Below, one piece after another: positions 17,783-24,465 of a DNA stretch of 37,627 nucleotides. Below the pieces are notes generated by a model. It saw only the letters and a list, made by a program, of their open reading frames with translations, ran no database searches and was not told the origin of the DNA. The DNA lies in assembly GCA_013203145.1 (NCBI GenBank), contig JABMOV010000078.1, forward strand, positions 1 to 37,627, given 5' to 3'. Origin of the DNA: Fidelibacterota bacterium (GTDB lineage Bacteria; Fidelibacterota; Marinisomatia; Marinisomatales; JABMOV01). The position numbers and the translations under genes were made by a program. Position 1 is the stretch's first letter. Every line of letters begins with the position of its first letter.

Positions 17783-18268
17783 ATGGATTTTGAAGTTCTT
17801 CATTTGTCGAAAGCCCAATTTACTATCTCCACCATTGCTAAATGGTTATTTGAGGAATGGGGTTATCTCCATGAAAATGATTCAATTGAACGTAGGATAG
17901 GCATTTTAAATAGACAGATGAATCTGGATTCTATCCCATTTACCTATGTTGCTTTAAAAAACGATCAATCCATGGGAAGTGCCAGTATAGTCCAGACAGA
18001 TATACCAGATCGTGACGATTTAACGCCTTGTGTTGCTAGCGTCCTCGTTCATAAGAATTTTCGTAAAATGGGTGTTGGATCAGCACTTATGAAAGCTATC
18101 GTAAATCATGCCTGGGAGATTGGTTACGATACGCTTTATTTATTCACCTGGGATCAAGAAAAATTGTATGCAGCATTGGGATGGGAGACGATTGAGCATT
18201 CTACATTTCGTGATGAGCCAATAGTGATCATGAAATTGAAAAAAGAAAGACGTAATGACGTTGATTAA
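17783..18268 (+). CDS. GNAT-family N-acetyltransferase
   Basis: A 161-residue acetyl-CoA-dependent transferase. The core pyrophosphate-binding motif A is seen as ASVLVHKNFRKMGVGSALMKAIVNHAWEIG (around residues 87-116), with the RxxGxG loop RKMGVG. Motif B is LYLFTWDQEKLYAALGWETIEHSTF near residues 118-142, where the Tyr is a common general acid. The substrate cannot be predicted. The start ATG lacks a clear ribosome binding site. The gene lies between the fba terminator and an IS3 insertion and has no evident operon partner. Confidence 0.85.
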   Translation: MDFEVLHLSKAQFTISTIAKWLFEEWGYLHENDSIERRIGILNRQMNLDSIPFTYVALKNDQSMGSASIVQTDIPDRDDLTPCVASVLVHKNFRKMGVGSALMKAIVNHAWEIGYDTLYLFTWDQEKLYAALGWETIEHSTFRDEPIVIMKLKKERRNDVD

Positions 18269-18379
18269 GCATTATTCAATATAACTATAATCGCATTTAT
18301 TATTCAGAGTGTATCGAACTATCTATCCCAAACAAGTCATAGGGTGATCTTGCAACAAAAAAACGGACACCTAGAATAG

Positions 18380-19252
18380 TCATATTGCTTTGTTGAATAT
18401 TGTTTGTTCATATTGTTCAGGTGATTTGTAACCTAGCGCTGAGTGCTTTCTAAACCGGTTGTAGAACACCTCAATGTATTCAAATAGGCTTGTCTTTGCT
18501 TCCATCCGGGTTTTGTATGTTTCATGGTAAACTAGTTCTGTTTTTAACGTATGGAAAAAACTCTCCGCTACAGCATTGTCATAACAGTTCCCTTTACCGC
18601 TCATACTTTGAATAACCTTATATGTATTCAACAATCCACGGTAATCATTGCAGGCATACTGAACACCACGATCTGAGTGGAATATCAAGCCTGGTAATGG
18701 TTGATATTTCATGATGGCCTGGAGGAATGCTGGTATTGTCGTCGTATTAGCTGTCAACCGGTCACTCATGGACCATCCCACAACTTTACGGTTGAATAGA
18801 TCCAGAATAACCGTCAGATACAACCAGCCTTCCCAGGTTCGGATATAGGTGATATCTCCTACCCAAATCCGATGGGCTGCGTTGGTCCAAAAATCCTGTT
18901 TTAATAGATTTGGTGCTATGGGATAGTTATGGTCAGAGTTTGTAGTCACTTTGAACTTTCTCTTGGTTTTTGATGCAATATTGTTTTTGCGCATCAATCG
19001 GGCAACTCTGGGACGGCTACAGGAATATCCCAAATCATGTAGACCGTCGGTAATGCGTGGACTCCCATAGGTCTTACGACTGTTTGCATGAATGTCTTTA
19101 ATTTCATTCAATAGTACTTTATTCTCTAAAGAACGCCGACTTTCAGGCCGTTCAAACCAATCATAATACCCGCTCCGACTTATACACAATGTCCGGCACA
19201 TTTTCTTCACTCCAAAGGCAGAGCTATGAGTTCTGATATACTCGTATTTCAT
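18380..19252 (-). CDS. IS3-family transposase OrfB (DDE integrase core)
   Basis: A 290-residue frame holding an HTH_21-like N-terminal region (about 40-95: NSRKTYGSPRITDGLHDLGY) and the rve catalytic core. Catalytic residues are Asp133 (WVGDITYI), Asp194 (FHSDRGVQY) and Glu230 (DNAVAESFFHTLK), with the usual D-x(35)-E spacing. Its ATG overlaps the orfA stop by 4 bases (ATGA). The working transposase is probably an OrfAB fusion made by -1 frameshifting at seven A residues (minus strand; 19282-19288), after which the frame reads KKSLGHFLESTQMKYEY into OrfB. No internal stop is seen. Confidence 0.95.
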   Translation of the reverse strand: MKYEYIRTHSSAFGVKKMCRTLCISRSGYYDWFERPESRRSLENKVLLNEIKDIHANSRKTYGSPRITDGLHDLGYSCSRPRVARLMRKNNIASKTKRKFKVTTNSDHNYPIAPNLLKQDFWTNAAHRIWVGDITYIRTWEGWLYLTVILDLFNRKVVGWSMSDRLTANTTTIPAFLQAIMKYQPLPGLIFHSDRGVQYACNDYRGLLNTYKVIQSMSGKGNCYDNAVAESFFHTLKTELVYHETYKTRMEAKTSLFEYIEVFYNRFRKHSALGYKSPEQYEQTIFNKAI

Positions 19253-19554
19253 CTGGGTGCTTTCGAGAAAATGGCCAAGGCTTTTTTTAATATATCGCGC
19301 TCTTCCTGAGTAGATCTGAGTTCACGCTCCAACCGACGAACCCGCTCTTCCTCTGGATCATGTAAATGACCACTACCTGGGAAAGATTGATCCTTATTTG
19401 CTAAATAGTCACCTTTCCAACGATACAATAACTCAACCCGTATTCCCAAATCTCCTGCTATCTCTCGCATAGTCTTTTCACTGTGCAGCGCTAACTCTAC
19501 TGCTTCTGTTTTAAACTCCTTTGTAAAACGTCTTCGTTGTCTCTTCTCTATCAT
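19249..19554 (-). CDS. IS3-family transposase OrfA (helix-turn-helix)
   Basis: A 101-residue DNA-binding subunit (MIEKRQRRRFTKEFKTEAVEL...). The HTH_Tnp_1 region covers about residues 8-55 (MREIAGDLGIRVELLYRWKGDYL), followed by a Glu/Arg-rich coiled coil (EEERVRRLERELRSTQEERDILKKALA). GGAGGTG six bases before the ATG at 19554 picks this start; the same frame stays open upstream through the IS end into flanking DNA, but that extension is accidental. The last codons before the stop contain the slippery A7 run that allows production of OrfAB. Confidence 0.92.
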   Translation of the reverse strand: MIEKRQRRRFTKEFKTEAVELALHSEKTMREIAGDLGIRVELLYRWKGDYLANKDQSFPGSGHLHDPEEERVRRLERELRSTQEERDILKKALAIFSKAPR

Positions 19555-19617
19555 TTGTGACACCTCCATGTCGCAATCTATGACTTCTTGGGGTGTCCGT
19601 TGAAATGTAGCAAGTCC

Positions 19618-19873
19618 ATTTATTGATTCCCTGTACATAGGCATTGTTTACACTTTGCAGAAATTTTGATATGGGGATATCGAATTTTTGATATAATAAA
19701 AAATGGTAGTGATTCGGGATTAAACAGTATGCGTTGATCGAGATTGAATACAATTGGGAATACTTTTTGATTAATGACAAAAAATGTTTGTAATCAGCAC
19801 TATCCTCAAAAAGAAGTACTTTGTCAATACTGCGATTATATACATGATAGTAGTAGCCTTTAATTGTTTTCAT
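19618..19873 (-). pseudogene. REP-associated tyrosine transposase (RAYT/Y1-Tnp), truncated by IS3
   Basis: The first 85 codons of a RAYT-like HUH single-strand transposase: MKTIKGYYYHVYNRSIDKVLLFEDSADYKHFL, then NAYCLIPNHYHFLLYQ with the HUH motif at His55-Tyr56-His57, then KFLQSVNNAYVQGINK, which may include the catalytic tyrosine (Tyr79). Homology stops exactly at the IS3 end (19617). The missing C-terminal half, expected on the other side of the IS, is not recognisable in 18269-18344, so it appears deleted. The palindrome at 19892-19922 stands just upstream of the start codon and may be a substrate of this enzyme family. Confidence 0.8.
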
Positions 19874-19891
19874 CTTTATTCTAATATCAAT

Positions 19892-19922
19892 AACCTTCCG
19901 AAGGTCTTAAACCTTCGGAAGG
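19892..19922. repeat. REP-like palindrome, copy 1
   Basis: CCTTCCGAAGGT (19894-19905) pairs perfectly with ACCTTCGGAAGG (19911-19922), loop CTTAA. Each arm is itself nearly palindromic. The same element, with the same leading TCAATAA, recurs at 20837-20867. It lies 19 bases upstream of the RAYT start and 13 bases past the DUF481 stop, where it could also terminate that transcript. Confidence 0.8.
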
Positions 19923-19934
19923 AGTTAAAGTCGT

Positions 19935-20762
19935 TTATTTGAAATTATATGAGAATCCATTGTTGATATCAATATCAAGGTGTTTAATCGTCCCCGGCGG
20001 TTCACTATCATAACGCATATTAAAATTGAGTGTTGCGGAAAGCCGTTTGGTCAAGTCAATTTTAAGCGTTACACGATTCAGGATTCGATAATCCACCCAA
20101 CGTTTCACATCCGGTTGGTAGTAAGTCGTTGTTAATATTTTAATAGCTGGTGTTGGATTCCAGTTTAATACCAGATAATTGGTAGACCTTAATAGAATAA
20201 TTTTATCACCATGAACCGGGTCACCCAAATTCCCATCAGGACCGGAATCTATAATTTCTCTTTCCACCATCAACCCAAATCCGCTGAAGACTAAAACCTT
20301 CGATGTCTCTGTAGCCTGTGATTGCTTAGGATTCCAATTAATTCGTAAACCCAACCCAGCCAAACTCCTGCTTTCCAATTGGATGAATTCATTAAATTCC
20401 TGTTGCAAAAACAATTCTATAGAACGGGGCTCTTTCCCTGATTTCACAACACGCAAATGGGAAAAACCTTTGTTTAAAAATAACTTTTTGTCTTTCATTT
20501 TGATTTGATAATTTGTAACAGCAAATATATAACCCCAGTCCTGAATATAATCCAACCATCCGGTAGAGCCGTTTTGAAAAATACTGGAGTTTCCTTCTAC
20601 ATAACCAATGTCACCTCCCGCCGAAAAATGAATTCCCTTTTTAAGATTTTCCTGCCGGTATGTTTCGGTGTTGATCTGAGCTCCTAGTTGAGCGGAACCT
20701 AGTATAACAAAAAATAAAATAGGTTTAAAGCCTACTTTTATGAGACGATACTTAATAGGCAT
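19935..20762 (-). CDS. DUF481-like outer-membrane protein
   Basis: A 275-residue exported protein with a signal peptide (about residues 10-29, VGFKPILFFVILGSAQLGAQ). The mature chain is a series of beta strands (GIHFSAGGDIGYVEGNSS ... KLFLNKGFSHLRVVKSGKEPRSIELFLQQEFNEFIQLESRSLAGLGLRIN), a layout shared with DUF481/YdiY proteins, and ends in an aromatic residue region (NNGFSYNFK) as outer-membrane barrels do. Function unknown. The ribosome binding site is weak. It is bracketed by two REP-like palindromes, and its 5' leader is a partial copy of the corA 3' end. Transcription probably comes from the corA side. Confidence 0.7.
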   Translation of the reverse strand: MPIKYRLIKVGFKPILFFVILGSAQLGAQINTETYRQENLKKGIHFSAGGDIGYVEGNSSIFQNGSTGWLDYIQDWGYIFAVTNYQIKMKDKKLFLNKGFSHLRVVKSGKEPRSIELFLQQEFNEFIQLESRSLAGLGLRINWNPKQSQATETSKVLVFSGFGLMVEREIIDSGPDGNLGDPVHGDKIILLRSTNYLVLNWNPTPAIKILTTTYYQPDVKRWVDYRILNRVTLKIDLTKRLSATLNFNMRYDSEPPGTIKHLDIDINNGFSYNFK

Positions 20763-20775
20763 TTACCCAATCCAA

Positions 20776-20831
20776 GTAGAAAGAATTGGTCACCTTCTCA
20801 CACAACACTTTTAAAGCCATTTTTTTCTTTT
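20776..20831. repeat. Direct repeat A: diverged copy of the corA 3' end
   Basis: These 56 bases match 20911-20966 at about 49 positions. Read on the minus strand, they repeat the last corA codons (Lys-Arg-Lys-Lys-Trp, then Leu instead of Phe, then TAA) and 35 bases beyond. The copy now forms the leader of the DUF481 gene. Confidence 0.75.
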
Positions 20832-20836
20832 CAATA

Positions 20837-20867
20837 ACCTTCCGAAGGTTTTAAACCTTCGGAAGGT
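20837..20867. repeat. REP-like palindrome, copy 2
   Basis: ACCTTCCGAAGGTTT (20837-20851) pairs perfectly with AAACCTTCGGAAGGT (20853-20867) around one central base. It is the second copy, in the same orientation, of the palindrome at 19892-19922 and lies between the two direct repeats A and B. Confidence 0.82.
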
Positions 20868-20910
20868 GCATGTTAGGAAGCGATCCATAACTATCATTTA
20901 ATCATACACA

Positions 20911-20966
20911 GTAGAAAGAGTTAGTGACCTTCTTACACATAACTTTTAAAACCATTTTTTTCTTTT
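20911..20966. repeat. Direct repeat B: corA 3' end
   Basis: Original copy of the duplicated 56-base segment, overlapping the corA stop codon (20946-20948) and its last codons. Its partner is at 20776-20831, beyond the REP-like palindrome. Confidence 0.75.
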
Positions 20967-22010
20967 AAAATATGTTATCATCGAGCCTGCAATGGCAATC
21001 ATGATACCCCACATGATAAAGTAACTGTACTTAAAATGGAGCTCCGGGAGAAAATCAAAGTTGGTTCCATAAACCCCAGCGATAAAGGTCATTGGAATAA
21101 ATATCACGGAAAATACCGTTAAAAATTTCATGATCTCATTCAAGTTACTGCTAACGGTTGTATGATACATATTGAGCTGGTTTGTAAGGATTTCCTTGTA
21201 ATTCTCTAATGATTCTATGGAATGATTTATATTATCTTTGAGCTCTCGGATAAAAACAAAATTGTTATCCCGGATTAAATCTGTATCCATTTTTATCAAG
21301 TCCATAATCATTTCACGACAGGGCTTGATAGATTTGTGCAGATAGATTATTTCACTTTTATATTTATTAATTTCTTCAAGAATTGAGGCTGATGGATGGT
21401 TTAATAATAATTCTTCCAGTGATTCAATTTTTTCCCCAACCCGACTTATGATGTATATATAATTATCAAAAACAATATCCAAAAGAGCAAAAGCAAGGTA
21501 ATCTGTACCGGAAGTTCTAATTCGCATTCTATTTTTTCTGATTCGACCTCTTAAAGGTTCAAAAACATCACCCACCTTTTCCTGAAATGACAGCACTATG
21601 TTTTCCTTGAAAACAATAACGAGGTTTTCTGAAGAAATATAATTTAACTCCTCATTATACTGAAGCATTTTCAAGGATATGAAAATGCAATTATCGTATT
21701 CCTGAATTTTAGGCCTGGCATGGGTATCCATGACATCTGAAAGAATGTGTTTTTCTAATTCGAATCCGCTTGAGATTTCATGCATGATTTTTTCATCATG
21801 CAGACCATCTATATTAAACCATGATGTTGTTTTCGAATCGTTGAATTTCAGGACTTCACCAATGTCCAATATTTCAATTTCCTTAAATTGATCGGAATCA
21901 AAATCAATTACTCTTAATAATACGGCATCACTTTTTTTCTCTCCTCTGAAAATTAATGTATCAGGAGATAATCCTATTTCTTCCTTTTTGGTCTTTAAAA
22001 ATCTAGCCAT
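20946..22010 (-). CDS. corA: CorA-family magnesium/cobalt transporter
   Basis: A 354-residue inner-membrane divalent-cation channel of the CorA (2-TM-GxN) family. The long N-terminal part (about 1-290) forms the cytosolic funnel and stalk helix (SIESLENYKEILTNQLNMYHTTVSSNLNEIMKFLTVFSVIFIPMTFIAGVYG). Two membrane helices sit at the C-terminus, followed by the basic tail KRKKWF. The pore signature, usually YGMNF, is YGTNF here (residues 314-318). Transport of Mg2+ as homopentamer is expected from the family; the Met-to-Thr change leaves Gly and Asn in place. It begins the minus-strand ion-transport block and may be cotranscribed with the preceding transporter, 51 bases upstream. Confidence 0.9.
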   Translation of the reverse strand: MARFLKTKKEEIGLSPDTLIFRGEKKSDAVLLRVIDFDSDQFKEIEILDIGEVLKFNDSKTTSWFNIDGLHDEKIMHEISSGFELEKHILSDVMDTHARPKIQEYDNCIFISLKMLQYNEELNYISSENLVIVFKENIVLSFQEKVGDVFEPLRGRIRKNRMRIRTSGTDYLAFALLDIVFDNYIYIISRVGEKIESLEELLLNHPSASILEEINKYKSEIIYLHKSIKPCREMIMDLIKMDTDLIRDNNFVFIRELKDNINHSIESLENYKEILTNQLNMYHTTVSSNLNEIMKFLTVFSVIFIPMTFIAGVYGTNFDFLPELHFKYSYFIMWGIMIAIAGSMITYFKRKKWF

Positions 22011-22061
22011 ATTAACTCAATCCTATTTATGTAAAACCAATTTTACATCACTGGTTTCATG

Positions 22062-24266
22062 TTATACCAGCATGCTTTCTTCCCCTGAATCTTTAAGAAA
22101 CATGCAGGATGTCCCAATCAATTCCACAAACTCGTGCATTGTATTACAATCCAGTTCCGAAGACATCCCAAATAAATTGATGTCTGCTTGGGGTGCATTG
22201 ATCAGCGATGGTTTAAATTCTCCAATTATTACCTCAACCTCTGTATTGGCAGGAAAGCGTGCTTTTTCACTCAATTTTTCAAATAGAATTAAACTTTTAT
22301 CGCGATTTTCTTCATCATCTTCTACTGTCACAAATCGAATCAATCCATTCCAATTACGGTGTAACTGGATGGCAAGCAAAATGGCTAAATCTTTGTTGGG
22401 ACTGGTTCGCCTTAGCCATACGTTAATAGTGGATTCGACACCAAGGGAATTCTTTGGATGCAAACTAAAGATACAAATTCCCAGCGCTTCCCGTATACCA
22501 ATGGAAATCATATGTTCTAATCGCTCATCCTTGGATCGATCTGAACTCATGGTCAGGAAGTAAATATTGGGTGGAAAGTACATTCCCTTCATGACTTGGG
22601 TTACAATGCTTATCCCCTCCAACATATTATTGCTTTCAATCACAGTACCACTGGCAAATATTCCATTCTTTTTGAGAGGCGCCATCAAGTCCTCAATTTG
22701 TTTTTCAAGTTCATCCGCGGTAGGCTCATGAATTTCTGTCTCTCTAGCATGTTTACTGTTCTTGAATAGCCGATTTCGTAAACTGTCCAACCCTTTCAAA
22801 ATGCCATGTTCAGATATTTTCAAAGAAAATACTCTTAACGTCCCGCTTGGGAATATCAGGTCGTTAATAAATTCGATTAAATGAACCCAGTTTTTTGGAT
22901 TTTCAACCAGAATCATCATATTGGGTTTCCAGGTTTTAGCGTGCTTCGGCATTTGTGCAGCAGTCTTAGCTGCCCATTCGGAAATAGCCAGGAACGCACC
23001 TCCACGGACATCCCCCCAGGGGGTACGTAAACCCCTTTTTACCTGAAAAATATAAAATACAATAATGAGAAGAATAGCAATCGTGGCAAAAACCGGATTA
23101 ATTAAAAACATGATTGCGAATGACCACAGACCACCTATAATTGGTATAATTATTGGTACGGTAAATGCGGGTCTGAAGGAAGGAATCCCAATACCTTTTT
23201 CAATGGCAACTGCCAGATTTATTGTGCCATAAGTAATAAGAAAAAACATGGTCAATAACGGTGCGATTGTGTCCAGGTCGCCAAAGACTAAACTGATGAG
23301 AATCGCAAAGGTAGTAATAAACGTTGCAGTAATGGGTTCTCCATTACGATTCTTCCTTGATATTATTTTACTGAAGGGCAAAACTTTATCCTGCCCCAAT
23401 GCCATTAGAGTTCGTGGTGCACCAAGCACCGCACCAAGGGCGGATGAAAGTGTTGCTCCTAAAATACCAGCTATGACCACAGGCTTCCATCGTGATACAT
23501 CAGCCATCACTGTATAATTAGCCATCAGTTCTTCACTTGTCGCAGCGTGATTGAGCCAATAGGCAACAACAATATAGACAATAAGTGAAATTCCAATTGC
23601 TGCCAGTATCCCCGTAGGGAGAGATTTACGTGAATCTTTCAAATCTCCCGACATTGCAGCCCCCGCTTCAATACCGGTAACAGCTGGGAAAAAGATGGCG
23701 AATACGACCCAAAATGGTGCTTTATCGAATTCACCCCAAAGTCGGATGGTAGCTTCATTTCCGCCCTCTCCAGCAAAAAATGATACCAATGAAGCAATTA
23801 TGACCGCCATGATAATAAATTGCGCTTTCATAGCGAATTTGGCCCCCACTATAGAAACTACTAACAGAATCAAAAGCACCGTGGTTGACACCAGCAATGG
23901 AATATGCTGCGGAAAGATTGCCAACCAACCCTCAGTAAATCCTGATATATACAGCGCGCCACCCAATGCCTGAGATAAGTAAAGTGGAATCCCAATGGCA
24001 CTTCCAATTTCCAAGCCCAGTGAGCGCGAAATAAGCGCGTAGGAACCACCGGCACCCACGCGAGTGTTCGTGGCAATTGACGCTATTGAAAGTCCGGTGG
24101 ATACGGTTACAACTTTCGCTAAAAGGATAATCATTAAAGCTCCACCAAATCCGGCATTACCTACCACCCAACCCAGTCGCAGGTACATGATTACACCCAG
24201 AATAGTGAGAATCGTCGGTGTGAATACCCCTTCAAAAGTACCTAGACGTTTAACGTTGGAAGACAT
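22062..24266 (-). CDS. Cation-chloride cotransporter homologue (APC superfamily, SLC12-like)
   Basis: A 734-residue inner-membrane secondary transporter. The N-terminal ~430 residues hold about twelve membrane segments, beginning with GTFEGVFTPTILTILGVIMYLRLGWVVGNAGFGGAL, which closely follows TM1 of NKCC/KCC proteins (chloride/cation site). FPAVTGIEAGAAMSGDLKDSRKSLPTG is the typical TM6-7 region. The C-terminal ~290 residues are a soluble SLC12-type domain. Eukaryotic members co-transport Cl- with K+ and/or Na+; the ions here are not known. ATG at 24266 is preferred because AGGAA lies just upstream and the protein then begins MSSNVKRLGTFEG; a TTG nine codons earlier lacks such a site. Confidence 0.85.
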   Translation of the reverse strand: MSSNVKRLGTFEGVFTPTILTILGVIMYLRLGWVVGNAGFGGALMIILLAKVVTVSTGLSIASIATNTRVGAGGSYALISRSLGLEIGSAIGIPLYLSQALGGALYISGFTEGWLAIFPQHIPLLVSTTVLLILLVVSIVGAKFAMKAQFIIMAVIIASLVSFFAGEGGNEATIRLWGEFDKAPFWVVFAIFFPAVTGIEAGAAMSGDLKDSRKSLPTGILAAIGISLIVYIVVAYWLNHAATSEELMANYTVMADVSRWKPVVIAGILGATLSSALGAVLGAPRTLMALGQDKVLPFSKIISRKNRNGEPITATFITTFAILISLVFGDLDTIAPLLTMFFLITYGTINLAVAIEKGIGIPSFRPAFTVPIIIPIIGGLWSFAIMFLINPVFATIAILLIIVFYIFQVKRGLRTPWGDVRGGAFLAISEWAAKTAAQMPKHAKTWKPNMMILVENPKNWVHLIEFINDLIFPSGTLRVFSLKISEHGILKGLDSLRNRLFKNSKHARETEIHEPTADELEKQIEDLMAPLKKNGIFASGTVIESNNMLEGISIVTQVMKGMYFPPNIYFLTMSSDRSKDERLEHMISIGIREALGICIFSLHPKNSLGVESTINVWLRRTSPNKDLAILLAIQLHRNWNGLIRFVTVEDDEENRDKSLILFEKLSEKARFPANTEVEVIIGEFKPSLINAPQADINLFGMSSELDCNTMHEFVELIGTSCMFLKDSGEESMLV

Positions 24267-24465
24267 TGAATTTCCTATAATAATATTGTTCAAATTAAAT
24301 AAAAATTGTTGCGAAATATCCTACAAATCTGGAATTTGTAATAATATAACAATGAACCATGTAATGATTGCCTAAACAATGATACTTTTCATAATCATGA
24401 TTGCATGTGACAGTTGAGTCCATACATTTCTGTATTTGGAAAAGGCTTTATTTGTCACATCAATA

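Larger units (their letters stand above)
18345..19617 (-). mobile_element. IS3-family insertion sequence, about 1.27 kb
   Basis: Ends are set by imperfect terminal inverted repeats of about 27 bases. The left end starts TGATCTTGCAACA at 18345 and runs to CGGACACC; the right end, read inward on the minus strand from 19617, starts TGGACTTGCTACA and also runs to CGGACACC. Both tips are 5'-TG, as usual for IS3. Inside are overlapping orfA and orfB with an A7 slippery site. The element sits inside a RAYT gene fragment. The bases next to the two ends (GGG and TTT) do not match, so no 3-4 bp target duplication is visible; an adjacent deletion is likely. It looks intact and potentially active. Confidence 0.88.

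Noticed and set aside
19555..19644. N-terminal extension of IS3 OrfA
   Set aside because: It crosses the IS end into flanking RAYT DNA; a good ribosome binding site selects the start at 19554.
19892..20867. CRISPR-like repeat arrangement
   Set aside because: Only two copies about 945 bases apart with a gene between; each is a long palindrome, so REP-like fits better.
21988..22563. Open frame of 191 codons on the plus strand
   Set aside because: Antisense to the cotransporter C-terminal domain and the corA start, with no ribosome binding site and no recognisable protein.
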